NCBI GenBank assembly: GCA_020829485.1
Contig: JAIVFU010000066.1
Location: forward strand, 1-37,281
Length of the DNA: 37,281 nucleotides
Source: Nostoc sp. CHAB 5834
Lineage (GTDB): Bacteria; Cyanobacteriota; Cyanobacteriia; Cyanobacteriales; Nostocaceae
Direction of reading: 5' to 3'
A model generated the notes under the pieces. The model was not told the DNA's origin, did not search any database, and worked only from the letters and a program-made list of their open reading frames with translations. The first letter of the stretch is position 1. Each line of letters opens with the position of its first letter. The translations under genes and the position numbers were made by a program. Below are positions 14,585-22,656 of this stretch, in pieces.

Positions 14585-16117
14585 TCACAAGCTAAAACCA
14601 CGATCCTGCTGTATGAGCTTTTGTTGCTCCTCCCTGAGATGAGCTTCTAATTCCTGACTCCAATCAGGATTATGGGTTTTGAGCCTTTTACCCTGTGGCA
14701 ACAATTCCAATACTGCACTAGCGGCTTTATTCCCTTCTTGATCATTATTGAATGCTACGACAACCCTATTGAAACTCTTGAGAAATTCCATAGGTAGGTT
14801 ATTCGGGTCATCAGCTACTATCAACATGGTTCTAGTTGGTGGTAGCCCTTTGCAACTTGAGATCAGGTAGGTGGCTGCTGACATGGCATCAATTGGTGTA
14901 GAACACAAAAAGACGTTTTCTACCTTGTCCGTTGGTTGCCCTCCCAATCTCAGATAAAACCAACCTTTTTGTGTAGAGGTGTTTTGGTCGTACTCCACAG
15001 CACGATGATTTTCTCTAGGCTTTGACCAAATTAATGCGCCAGTTTTTTCACCATCTAAATCACGCTTGATAAACAAAATATTTCGTTGCTCATCCATGTA
15101 AAGCAACTGATTATTATGTAATCCTTGCGAAATATAATCTGGTATGTAGCGTTTCTCGTTCAAATACTTGTGCAACACTTGCCAAAGAACTTTATCCTCT
15201 TGTGGTGGAGTGAACTGAGGCTGTTGCTGTTTGCGTTCAATCTCTTGAAAGAGTTTTTCTAACTGCTCAACTGGGAGTGGTTTAACAGGTTTGAGCAGTA
15301 ATTCATGAATAGGCTCATCATCACGTTCTGTTTGGTAGTCAACGCCAAGATGTTTTTGCAAACCGGGGAAGGTATAAGCTGCGCCTAACTGTGTGCCACT
15401 AAAAGCTTGCCCATCTTTCTCATAAGAAATACCTTTAGACTTACCATTTCTAGTGAAACCTGTTCTTACACTAATGCCAGCTTGCTGCAACCGCATGATC
15501 AGCGTTGGCATTTGGGGACTATCAACTCTGGCCCTATCTATTGTCTGCTGAAGTTCCTCTTTAATAGTGCTTCCTGGTGGCTGCTCAAGTTTACCTAGTT
15601 CATATTCTTCTTGCTCTCGTCTTATGCGCCTGATTTGTCCAGTGCTGGGTGTGCGTTGTAGTTTCTCTCTACTGCCCTGGACTTGCACCAAATTATAGTC
15701 AATTTCAATTTGTCGCAGGACTTTCTCAGAACGTACATAATCCCAGGAATCATGCACTACTAGCCCCGTGTCCATCCTAATTCTGCTGGCTGCAATGTGA
15801 ATGTGGTCGTCGTCGGTGTTATGGTGGCGGAAGATGACAAACTGATTGGCATCAAAGCCCATTTCCTTCATGTAGCGTGAGCCAATCTCGCCCCACTTCT
15901 CATCATCTAATTTATCATCTTTAGCGGCTGATAGAGAAACATGATAAACAACTCGGTCTGCATCAGAATTTAGTTGTCTCGACAGCTTAAATTCCCGCGC
16001 CAATTCACGGGCATTTCTCCCGCTCATGTTGCCGCCGATTAGTTTGGCATCTTCGCGGGATTCCAAATAATCCAACAGCTTGCGAAAACCTCTGCCCTTA
16101 GTCTGCTTCCCAATCAT
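14585..16117 (-). CDS. Relaxase (MobP-like) fused to DUF3991/TOPRIM domain
   Basis: 510 residues from ATG at 16117; the upstream in-frame ATG at 16168 lies inside mobC and gives an odd basic leader, whereas MIGKQTKGRGFRKLLDYL is the usual relaxase start. Tyr17 is the candidate nicking residue. The three-histidine metal motif is HHNTDDDHIHI at 98-108, followed by AASRI. The C-terminal part (residues about 330-490) has YIPDYISQGL, a GALIWSKP strand, VFLCSTPIDAMSAATYL (TOPRIM glutamate replaced by a serine/threonine-proline context) and VVVAFNNDQEGNKAA (TOPRIM DxD-like, DQE). The relaxase cuts oriT and carries the strand into the recipient; the TOPRIM part may prime. It overlaps mobC by 20 bases. 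Confidence 0.92.
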   Translation of the reverse strand: MIGKQTKGRGFRKLLDYLESREDAKLIGGNMSGRNARELAREFKLSRQLNSDADRVVYHVSLSAAKDDKLDDEKWGEIGSRYMKEMGFDANQFVIFRHHNTDDDHIHIAASRIRMDTGLVVHDSWDYVRSEKVLRQIEIDYNLVQVQGSREKLQRTPSTGQIRRIRREQEEYELGKLEQPPGSTIKEELQQTIDRARVDSPQMPTLIMRLQQAGISVRTGFTRNGKSKGISYEKDGQAFSGTQLGAAYTFPGLQKHLGVDYQTERDDEPIHELLLKPVKPLPVEQLEKLFQEIERKQQQPQFTPPQEDKVLWQVLHKYLNEKRYIPDYISQGLHNNQLLYMDEQRNILFIKRDLDGEKTGALIWSKPRENHRAVEYDQNTSTQKGWFYLRLGGQPTDKVENVFLCSTPIDAMSAATYLISSCKGLPPTRTMLIVADDPNNLPMEFLKSFNRVVVAFNNDQEGNKAASAVLELLPQGKRLKTHNPDWSQELEAHLREEQQKLIQQDRGFSL

Positions 16118-16502
16118 CCTCTTCGTCTTCCTCTTCCGAATCTTCATCATCAACATCATCCGAGGCAATGTCTCGTCTGCACTGATGCAGCAGTTCTAAA
16201 AGTTCTCGTAACAGTTCTGGTTTAGCTGGTGGTGAATGTCCTACTTTTATAGCTGTGTTGGTTGCCTTGACAAGCTGGTTGAGGTTGTTGCCGATTTGTC
16301 CTAATTCCCAATATGTTTGCAAGCTAATCTTACTCAATCGTTTTGGTAATGGACGCATCAACGCATTACGCCTCATCAGTTCACTTGCTGACATCCCCGC
16401 GTCTTGTGATTTTATTCGCAGCAAGTCCAGTTCGATGTCACTCAAGCGAACTGGAAAAATATGCTTTCTGACTAGAGCTTTAGACTGCTTGCGGTTCGCC
16501 AT
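16098..16502 (-). CDS. mobC: MobC-like relaxosome protein
   Basis: 134 residues. VRKHIFPVRLSDIELDLLRIKSQDAGMSASELMRRNAL is the ribbon-helix-helix start of MobC-type proteins; LSKISLQTYWELGQIGNNLNQLVKATN is the conserved family helix. The C-terminal 25 residues are almost all Asp and Glu (ASDDVDDEDSEEEDEEDDWEAD). MobC binds oriT and helps the relaxase open the strands. The order mobC-relaxase with overlapping ends is classical. It sits directly next to the repeat-rich region 16503-17044. Confidence 0.92.
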   Translation of the reverse strand: MANRKQSKALVRKHIFPVRLSDIELDLLRIKSQDAGMSASELMRRNALMRPLPKRLSKISLQTYWELGQIGNNLNQLVKATNTAIKVGHSPPAKPELLRELLELLHQCRRDIASDDVDDEDSEEEDEEDDWEAD

Positions 16503-17044
16503 AAGTCGAGAACATCAAGGGAGATTGCGAGGGGGGTTTTTCAAGGGGGGTTTCCCCACTTGAACCAGTCTGCCGTTCGAGCGCAGCGAGACAAAGCGTA
16601 AGCTTTGAGGCATGGCTGGCTTCAAGCCCATTTTTGGGGTGGTGAGGTGTCGCTTGCTACGGCTATACGTAGGGCACAGCGAGAGACTGGGGGCGAGGAG
16701 ACTACAGCGAAGTTGGGGGGACGGTTTCGGGTGATTCAGGGTGGGATGAAGAACGATAACAGCGTAGCTGAAACCTCATGATTATATCAGTGTTTGCTGA
16801 ATCACTGCTCCGGCGTAGCTGGAGTGTCTTGGCTAAAGTCAGCAACAGTCAACATCGGGGAAACATAGCAACAGCGTAGCTGGAACAGTAGAAATATATC
16901 AGCATCTAATAAATGATGGTGACGGCGTAGCAGCAACAAAAATTCTAACCAGCGTAGCTGAAACCATCTGAAAATCTGGAGTTATGCTTTTTTAAAAATA
17001 GTGGAAAATAAGATAATTATGATAATCAATTTAATTTCATAGCA
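16503..17044. other. oriT: Repeat-rich intergenic region, candidate oriT and divergent promoters
   Basis: The region separates mobC-relaxase (minus) from the HTH gene at 17045 (plus). It contains five copies of a CAGCGTAGCTGAAAC-like word at 16760-16965, a small hairpin CAAAGC-GTAA-GCTTTG at 16592-16607, and two G-runs followed by T (16529-16536 and 16545-16553). oriT sites usually lie just upstream of mobC-relaxase genes and carry such repeats. I see no match to a known nick sequence, so the exact nick site is not assigned. Confidence 0.5.
16760..16965 (+). repeat. Five iteron-like direct repeats (CAGCGTAGCTGAAAC)
   Basis: Copies: CAGCGTAGCTGAAACC at 16760-16775; CGGCGTAGCTGGAG at 16811-16824; CAGCGTAGCTGGAAC at 16872-16886; CGGCGTAGCAGCAAC at 16923-16937; CAGCGTAGCTGAAACC at 16950-16965. 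Start-to-start distances are 51, 61, 51 and 27 bp. The core CAGCGTAGCTG is near-palindromic (CAGC...GCTG). They may bind MobC or the HTH protein of 17045, or serve replication. The core also resembles dispersed cyanobacterial repeats, so chance spread is possible. Confidence 0.75.
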
Positions 17045-17506
17045 ATGGTTGAGCCAAAAGATTCTGGTCAGATTACTAAAGGCAAGATTGATGAGGCGAT
17101 TACTGCCTTAAAGAATCTCAAGCCGAAAGAGCGGGATAGTCTATCGGACAGAGAAGCTATTTGGAAAATGAGACGGTATATCGAGAAACTAACCTCTGAC
17201 AAGTATGGCTACACTTATGATGAAGTGTCAGAGATGCTGAAAGGGCTGGGCATTAACTTGAGCGGCAGCAGAATTAAATATTTATTGGGTGAGGTGAAGA
17301 AAAATACTCGTCGCCGCCAAAAGAAAAACCAGAGCGAGACTACTACTACTGAACAGGCTACTACTGAGGTTCAGTCTGAATCTGTAACTACTATTATTGA
17401 GGTTCAGTCCGAGCCTGTAAATAGTAGTAAGAGCAAGAGAAAAAAATCTAATTCAACAGATAATGGTTCATTGCCTCAATCAGAGCCAAAAGCTCAAACT
17501 TTCTAA
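17045..17506 (+). CDS. HTH accessory protein of the mobilisation region
   Basis: 153 residues. The N-terminal 90 residues (SGQITKGKIDEAITALKNLKPKERDSLSDREAIWKMRRYIEKL, then YGYTYDEVSEMLKGLGINLSGSRIKYLL) match a cyanobacterial family that I recognise from plasmid and relaxase neighbourhoods. YTYDEVSEMLKGLGINLSGSRIKYLL is a helix-turn-helix that resembles a small DNA-binding repressor. A basic cluster (KKNTRRRQKKN) follows, then a low-complexity Thr/Glu/Ser tail with repeated VQSE motifs. It diverges from mobC across the five direct repeats, so it is a good candidate to bind them and to control transfer genes. No direct evidence exists. Confidence 0.8.
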   Translation: MVEPKDSGQITKGKIDEAITALKNLKPKERDSLSDREAIWKMRRYIEKLTSDKYGYTYDEVSEMLKGLGINLSGSRIKYLLGEVKKNTRRRQKKNQSETTTTEQATTEVQSESVTTIIEVQSEPVNSSKSKRKKSNSTDNGSLPQSEPKAQTF

Positions 17507-17675
17507 GCAGGCTTTCACACCGAGAATTTCTGACAGAGATGAACTGTAATGTGGAATTATTGAGTAAGTGCTGAGACGGTGCAAAGAAGTGTCTGTTGAG
17601 GTTCAGTGTAAAATTAAACTAAGAGCCAAGACCAGTAAAGTACGCTGCCTATAGGCTAGAGCTACCTATCAATCC

Positions 17676-18149
17676 TTGTTCCAGATTGCCCAAGTACTTC
17701 TCGAAAAAACTATTGTGTCAAAAAAGCCTATTAAACTCAAGTCATCACAAAAAGAGCAAATTCCAATCGGGGCAAAGCTCTACTATCACGACTTTCAACC
17801 AGAACTGATTCGTAAGGCTTGCTTGGAATATTGGAAGATCCATAATTTCAACTGGTCAAGTTATACATTTCCTAAGTTGAAATTTCGGCCAACCACAGCA
17901 AAAGAATTCCTTTCAAAGGATTATCCGCAAGACATGAGTGATGCCTTGTCCCTTAATACCTTTGCAGAGTTCTACCAATCTATTGAGGCGTTGCCTGAGC
18001 CAGACTGCTGTAGTGAGATTAGAAGCTTTTGCATAGTCGTGTGCGGTATCGGCAAGACCATGCATCTGCTCAAAAGTTGGTTTGGCCTGTTGGGTACTAC
18101 TCCTGAAGAACACCTGGAAGCAGCAATCAACTGTGGGCTTGAGGTTTAA
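17676..18149 (+). CDS. Hypothetical protein, possibly degraded
   Basis: 157 codons, opening with TTG; no ATG start is available before residue about 88 and no clear ribosome binding site is present, which hints at a damaged 5' end. The amino-acid sequence is protein-like (YYHDFQPELIRKACLEYWKI, NFNWSSYTFPKLKF, TPEEHLEAAINCGLEV) and has normal codon use. The middle contains VVCGIGKTMHLLKSWFG, which loosely resembles a P-loop but lacks the standard GxxxxGKS/T spacing. I cannot name a family. Confidence 0.5.
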   Translation: MFQIAQVLLEKTIVSKKPIKLKSSQKEQIPIGAKLYYHDFQPELIRKACLEYWKIHNFNWSSYTFPKLKFRPTTAKEFLSKDYPQDMSDALSLNTFAEFYQSIEALPEPDCCSEIRSFCIVVCGIGKTMHLLKSWFGLLGTTPEEHLEAAINCGLEV

Positions 18150-18168
18150 GACTCCGGCGCAGTAACAC

Positions 18169-18212
18169 CCTAGATGTGTCGTGGCTATTTTGGCTGCCAT
18201 GCCACATCTAGG
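18169..18212. repeat. Long imperfect hairpin
   Basis: CCTAGATGTG at 18169-18178 pairs perfectly with CACATCTAGG at 18203-18212; the stem continues inward with CGTGGC/GCCATG with a mismatch, for arms of about 17. It starts 19 bases after the gene ending at 18149, so it may act as a factor-independent stop, though no T-tract follows. Confidence 0.7.
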
Positions 18213-18343
18213 CGCAAGCATTAAAACTTCGGGGGTTTAGTTCCGTGACTTGTGTCAGATGTGGATCGTCCAGTAAATTTGTTTATCTATTTAATCATAA
18301 AACCCCATTTTTTAGCCCCGTAAGGACACGGTGATGCCAACTA

Positions 18344-18368
18344 GCACTGCAACTTAATATCGCAGTGC
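18344..18368 (-). terminator. Hairpin downstream of the replication gene
   Basis: GCACTGC at 18344-18350 pairs with GCAGTGC at 18362-18368 around an 11-base AT-rich loop. It lies 31 bases past the CyRepA1 stop on the minus strand. It has no T-tract, so terminator function is only likely. Confidence 0.45.
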
Positions 18369-18399
18369 AAATATGATTTCAAAAATTATCAGGTCTATT

Positions 18400-21300
18400 T
18401 CACGCCCTATCCACTGGTGTCAGAGCAGAGAACGGCAACAAAACGACAGCATTGTTGGTCAAGTTCCTGCATCGGAGCAAGAGGTTTAATGTCAAACTCT
18501 GTACCTCTAAGTAGTTATCATCTCCCTGAACTGTCACAAAACGTCCAATTAGTGTTTCTATAAGCGATTTGGCGTGATGTTGATTTGGATCTCCTAGATT
18601 ATTTTGAGTATTAAAAGTCATAGCTGATCCAGATGCCTCTCCAAGATTTTTCAGCCTTTCACGTCGTTCGGCACGTTTAGCTAATATGGACATCAGGTTA
18701 GACCAAGTTTCAACATCCAGTCGGTAGACTTTAATTTTTTGCCTCTCAAACCCCGGCTCAAACCTCGACCAGCGAAAAGCTGCTTTGATTCCCAACTGCG
18801 ATAACATCTGATGCACAACCTGAACATCACTCATTTTGTCGCTGATGGTGCGGTTGAGATGGTGGTATATTTCTGGCGCATAAAAGCGTATCTTGTCGGC
18901 GTAGGGTTTGAGGTCAGCTTTAGTCCATTCTTTAAAAGGATCTAAAAAGTCATTTAATCCAAATGCTTCTCGCATCTGTCGCCGCAGTGCTGTACCGGAA
19001 ATATCCCACGGGCAAACAGCTTGATTCCAATTAGCTTGTTTCTCTAATGATTTGGCTGTTCTGTCAACTCCTAATTCGGGATAAAGTTGCGCTTCTAAGT
19101 TGAGCAGTTCCCCGCGTCGTCGGCCTTCTTTGTCCCAAAGTACAACTTCTAATGTTAGCTCGTCTACGCAGTAGAAATCTTTCAGGTAATATTTTCTAAT
19201 TGCTAGCGCGTCTTCTGGTGAGACTGCTTCTTGGGATTCCAAGAGGGCAATTTCTGGATAAGTTAAATCGGCGGCGGCTACTATGTCTTTGGCTTCAATT
19301 TGTTTGATTTCGTCTTTGGCTGACTTTAGTAACAGTTTGACAGCTTTATCCGATTCTCGATTATCAATTGTAATCTGATGCCCTTCGTGTCTTAGTCGAA
19401 TTAGCAGTGCATCAGAGAGATTCATCATCGAATAATTCTGCTCGGCACTAATTCGGGCATACAGATTAACATGAGGGTTTGATTGCCAATCGAAATTAGC
19501 AATACCTTCAACAATATCTGGTCTGAGGTTGGAGCGGACTAAACTAACAGTGGCATCTGTTCTCTGTTGTAATTGTGCTTTAATTTCTAGATAATTACTG
19601 GAGCGAGAAACTTTACAATAATTTGTCCCACGTTTGGCACACCAAACTGTGCGGTCTACGTTGTCTCGCACTCGAATTAAGGATTGGGACATATCAGCGT
19701 CGGTGGATGATGCCCCGGTGAAAATTCCATAGACTTTCTCGATGAAATCTGGAATTTCTATGCTGACTCCGGTGGCGACTGTGGGAGAACAAATAATTAC
19801 GTCATATAACCCTGAAGCTAATACTGCATCGGGATTTTTCAAAAACCTTTTTTCGTCTGGATTGCCACTGGTTTCTGAGTTAACTAGCAGAATTCTAATA
19901 CCAGGAATTTCTTTTTGTAGGAGTCGTGCTGTTGTCTTGCTGGTGGCTTTGCTATCTGTGGTGACATATAGTGCCTTACCTGGCAAGATGTTTTGTGCAT
20001 TTTGGATTAACTCGTTTATAACAGCTGATTTGTCTTTGGCTTGAATAAATGTGACGTGGTAGGGTTTGGGTTGATAGTCGTTAGAAATTAAGTAGATTGG
20101 ATCTGGGTTTTCTCGGAGTTCCCAAAGGTAATGTAAGGTCTGATTGTTTAAATCAGCGTCAGCAGCAATTATCCTCCGGGCGACTCTAATTAATTCTGCA
20201 AATCTCGCTAGTAATGCTGGACGTTTACCGTCTTTATCACAGGTGCTAGAAGTTAGTAAGTGACGAACTACTTGGACAATTTCATCAATGATTAAGTCAC
20301 AACCAGTAAATTTTTTCGGGTCGATGGCTAGGAGTGAATCAACACAGAAACCAATTCGGAAACTATAAGCTGATCCTTTGATAAAATTGCCGTTGACTTT
20401 ATCTAAGTCGCCTCGGTAATCTAAATCTGCCCTGGCACATAAATTCTGTACGAGCGCAATTCTGTGACTCGGTGCTAATACTTTCTCAGACTTAGCTGTT
20501 GCTTTGGCCATAAACTTAGTTTTACCTGTGCCTTTGCCTGAGTTGATGCCAATAATTCCTGACTCAGGCAAGTCTTTGATATCTTCGGTGGATAAGTCGG
20601 CTGTGGTCAGTTTTAATGAGGGTTCGTAAGTTAACCGATTTTCTAAGCGTTGCCACAACTGCCAATGTGTTACTGAAAGGGCTTGGTTTAAGGCTGTATA
20701 CCAGGCTGTTACCCCAGCGTTGACAATTAAATCATCAACGCCTTTACACAGTCCTTTTTGACCGTCCCAGATGGCGATATCAACTATTGAACCGGCAGAG
20801 GTCAGTAATCGGCTAAAGCGGAAAGTCGCAGCGTTAACCCGTCTCTGGGTTAGAGTATTGGTGTCTTGGTCAAAGGCGAGGGTAATTTTTCTGCCCTTAA
20901 CAGCAAATCGTGCTATATCTGAGATTAGGTAGGGCTTGACAGGATTGCCTAATAAATCCTTGCTGCGGTAGCCTGAGTTAATTCCGTAAAGGGCAATGGC
21001 TACAAATCCCTCTGACAACAGGCATAACGATTTTTTACCGCCTTCTGTAATGATGATTGGGATTTCTGGGTGGAGTTCTAGCCAGTCCCAAAAACTTTCT
21101 CCTGGTGGGGGGACTTCTACGCCGTAGCGGTTGGCTATTAAGCGTCTAGTTTCCCGGTTGATGGTGGGGAGATAGGCGCGTGAACCGTTCCCAATTGGGC
21201 TTTCGTATTTTTGATCCTTGTCTTTTTTCGGGTCAGTCCTGGGTGTACTCAGTTTGCCTTGCCAGGGGCTACCGTCTTCGTTAAAAAATATTGCGGCGTG

Positions 21301-21549
21301 GAGTGTGGGTTTGGCTTGATGTCCAAATCTGGTATATTTCCAGTTCAGTGCGTCGTGGATTGGGGTTGAGACATCCCCGCCATCACTAATTTCTATGTCG
21401 GAGACGATACGGATGTTATCAGTGTACAGAGAAATTGCGATCGCCGAGTCAGTAAGAAATTCTCGCTCAATTCGGCTGGTAAACTCGCTTAAGCTCTCTA
21501 CTGGCAGTAGGTTTTGAGCAGATGGTAGAACACTTGATAGATTTTTCAA
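18400..21549 (-). CDS. Plasmid replication protein, CyRepA1 family
   Basis: 1049 residues. The N-terminal half has a TOPRIM/DUF3854-type domain: IIITEGGKKSLCLLSEGFVAIALYG (catalytic Glu169) and ITLAFDQDTNT (Asp227 and Asp229), as in primase and topoisomerase cores. A helicase-like ATPase follows: Walker A GINSGKGTGKTKF near 334-346, Walker B DLIIDEIVQV, SPTVATGVSIEIP (motif like ATG-S of helicase motif V) and MSQSLIRVRD. This fusion of primase-like and helicase-like parts is the layout of the cyanobacterial plasmid replication protein CyRepA1. It should load at the plasmid origin, probably in the repeat-containing region to the right (21550-22655). Start is ATG at 21549. Confidence 0.93.
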   Translation of the reverse strand: MKNLSSVLPSAQNLLPVESLSEFTSRIEREFLTDSAIAISLYTDNIRIVSDIEISDGGDVSTPIHDALNWKYTRFGHQAKPTLHAAIFFNEDGSPWQGKLSTPRTDPKKDKDQKYESPIGNGSRAYLPTINRETRRLIANRYGVEVPPPGESFWDWLELHPEIPIIITEGGKKSLCLLSEGFVAIALYGINSGYRSKDLLGNPVKPYLISDIARFAVKGRKITLAFDQDTNTLTQRRVNAATFRFSRLLTSAGSIVDIAIWDGQKGLCKGVDDLIVNAGVTAWYTALNQALSVTHWQLWQRLENRLTYEPSLKLTTADLSTEDIKDLPESGIIGINSGKGTGKTKFMAKATAKSEKVLAPSHRIALVQNLCARADLDYRGDLDKVNGNFIKGSAYSFRIGFCVDSLLAIDPKKFTGCDLIIDEIVQVVRHLLTSSTCDKDGKRPALLARFAELIRVARRIIAADADLNNQTLHYLWELRENPDPIYLISNDYQPKPYHVTFIQAKDKSAVINELIQNAQNILPGKALYVTTDSKATSKTTARLLQKEIPGIRILLVNSETSGNPDEKRFLKNPDAVLASGLYDVIICSPTVATGVSIEIPDFIEKVYGIFTGASSTDADMSQSLIRVRDNVDRTVWCAKRGTNYCKVSRSSNYLEIKAQLQQRTDATVSLVRSNLRPDIVEGIANFDWQSNPHVNLYARISAEQNYSMMNLSDALLIRLRHEGHQITIDNRESDKAVKLLLKSAKDEIKQIEAKDIVAAADLTYPEIALLESQEAVSPEDALAIRKYYLKDFYCVDELTLEVVLWDKEGRRRGELLNLEAQLYPELGVDRTAKSLEKQANWNQAVCPWDISGTALRRQMREAFGLNDFLDPFKEWTKADLKPYADKIRFYAPEIYHHLNRTISDKMSDVQVVHQMLSQLGIKAAFRWSRFEPGFERQKIKVYRLDVETWSNLMSILAKRAERRERLKNLGEASGSAMTFNTQNNLGDPNQHHAKSLIETLIGRFVTVQGDDNYLEVQSLTLNLLLRCRNLTNNAVVLLPFSALTPVDRA

Positions 21550-21612
21550 TTTCTTTCTCCTGGCAGGGGTTACAGTGCCCTCGCCAAGAAAAAACTGAAT
21601 GTTAACTTTTAT

Positions 21613-21834
21613 CTACAGAACAGTTGGCGTAACTTGTGCGGTAGAGGGGAAAGAGTCAAGTAGTTTGGGTAAAGCCTTCATGCCTGCTTTTATTCTTAGG
21701 AATCTGTTGGAAATAAATAATAGACATTTATAATCAAAGAAAGGCTCCACTTGATTCTTCTTCAGTGGCAGTTTTACATTCTGTCTTTCCTGGCGGGGTG
21801 TAGGCGTGGTAGGTGTTGGTATCACCGAATCCAC
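21613..21834 (-). CDS. Small hypothetical ORF upstream of the replication gene
   Basis: 73 codons from a GTG start. It is Pro/Thr-rich at the N-terminus (IPTPTTPTPRQERQ), then basic and hydrophobic. It could be a leader or regulator of the replication gene, 63 bases downstream, or not a gene at all. No ribosome binding site or family signature supports it. Confidence 0.3.
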   Translation of the reverse strand: MDSVIPTPTTPTPRQERQNVKLPLKKNQVEPFFDYKCLLFISNRFLRIKAGMKALPKLLDSFPSTAQVTPTVL

Positions 21835-22035
21835 AATGTACGTAGCGAAATCAAATGAAAAATTTGAGTCAGAGTCTGTGAGTTTGCACCTCGCAGGCTT
21901 TTTGGCTTTTATTGGCTCAAATTCCAGGGATTAAAGATATAAATAGAAGTCAGTCATTTGGTTAGGGTTAGGATGTTGTTTGGTAGTCAGCATATTATCA
22001 AGTAATATTAGACACATATTGCAATCTGGCGGACG

Positions 22036-22212
22036 TTAGTAAAAAGTCAGAAAATTTCTCCGTATATACAAAACAATGGGGTCGGCATAGTGTTTCTGAG
22101 AGCCAATGCTGCTCACCCTATTTGCGCGGTTGTGGCTAGCTTGGTGGACTGCCAACTGCTCTAATCTTTGCTCAACGCGAGTTCGTCTGTGTGGTTCTGT
22201 TGTGTTGGTCAT
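22036..22212 (-). CDS. 58-residue hypothetical protein, coupled to RHH gene
   Basis: It starts at ATG 22212, overlapping the stop of the upstream gene as ATGA, and ends at TAA 22036. The product is MTNTTEPHRRTRVEQRLEQL, then AVHQASHNRANRVSSIGSQK, HYADPIVLYI and RRNFLTFY. It has a basic, helical N-terminal half (RRTRVEQRLEQLAVHQ). I do not recognise a family. Translational coupling to a DNA-binding protein gene and location beside the replication gene suggest a copy-control, partition or toxin-antitoxin partner role. Confidence 0.6.
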   Translation of the reverse strand: MTNTTEPHRRTRVEQRLEQLAVHQASHNRANRVSSIGSQKHYADPIVLYIRRNFLTFY

Positions 22213-22385
22213 ACTACTTTTTCCTTATTCTCCCGCTCAAGCCATAGCGCGATCGCCTGCTCTAATCCCTCTCCTAAAGAAATCTGCTTAAGAGTACAAG
22301 TGGCTTTAAATTTTAGCCCTATGTCTTTTTTTACATCCCCAGACATTTGCATATAGTTGGGGTCATTTCTTTTCGCTGCCGACAT
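22209..22385 (-). CDS. 58-residue ribbon-helix-helix protein
   Basis: It starts at ATG 22385 and ends at TGA 22209. The product reads MSAAKRNDPNYMQMSGDVKK, DIGLKFKATCTLKQISLGEG, LEQAIALWLERENKEKVV. The pattern YMQMSGDVKKDIGLKFKATCTLKQISLGEGLEQAIALWLE is that of small RHH proteins (strand YMQMSGDV, then two helices), similar to cyanobacterial plasmid proteins beginning KRNPNYEQISG. Such proteins act as dimeric repressors or partition adaptors. Its start lies 67 bases from a perfect 38-bp palindrome, a likely operator. It is followed directly by a coupled 58-residue gene. Confidence 0.75.
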   Translation of the reverse strand: MSAAKRNDPNYMQMSGDVKKDIGLKFKATCTLKQISLGEGLEQAIALWLERENKEKVV

Positions 22386-22452
22386 TCTTAAATCACTTTA
22401 CATAATATTCTCCAGTTTATTCCAAACATGTTAATAAAATATCTTACTCTCA

Positions 22453-22490
22453 TGTTCACATGCTAGCATAATTATGCTAGCATGTGAACA
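22453..22490. promoter_or_regulatory. 38-bp perfect palindrome, candidate operator or origin element
   Basis: Bases 22453-22471 are the exact reverse complement of 22472-22490 with no loop. It contains two copies of the self-palindromic decamer ATGCTAGCAT (22460-22469 and 22474-22483) and outer TGTTCACA/TGTGAACA arms. It sits between the RHH gene (start 22385, minus) and the HTH gene at 22656 (plus). Two symmetric sub-sites 14 bp apart fit a dimer-of-dimers repressor. It could instead be part of the replication origin. Confidence 0.85.
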
Positions 22491-22514
22491 AGCAAAGTTT
22501 AACACCTCAGAAAA

Positions 22515-22656
22515 CGCAAATCACCTGTTAAAAACGTCCAAAAGACTTAACTGAACGGGGTTGCAGACAGATAATCAACGAAATTATTAAATGAGGTGCT
22601 AATTACTCGCTAAATCACTGTTAAAGGTTAGATCGCTTGCTAAATCGCCTGTATTA
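22515..22656 (+). repeat. Three direct repeats upstream of the HTH gene
   Basis: CGCAAATCACCTGTTAAA at 22515-22532, CGCTAAATCACTGTTAAA at 22608-22625 and TGCTAAATCGCCTGTATTA at 22638-22656 share the core GC(T)AAATC-CTGT. The last copy ends at the start codon of the HTH gene at 22656. Such spacing (93 and 30 bp) and position fit an operator set for that HTH protein or iterons of an origin. The match is imperfect, so confidence is moderate. Confidence 0.6.

Noticed and set aside
18034..18080. P-loop in the ORF at 17676-18149 (GIGKTMHLL)
   Set aside because: The GxxxxGK[ST] spacing is not met and no Walker B follows; treated as chance.
18300..18340. Possible further Tn3-type end (ACGGTGATGCC)
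   Set aside because: Only about 11 bases match the outer end and the inner ACGCTAAG is missing, so it was not annotated.
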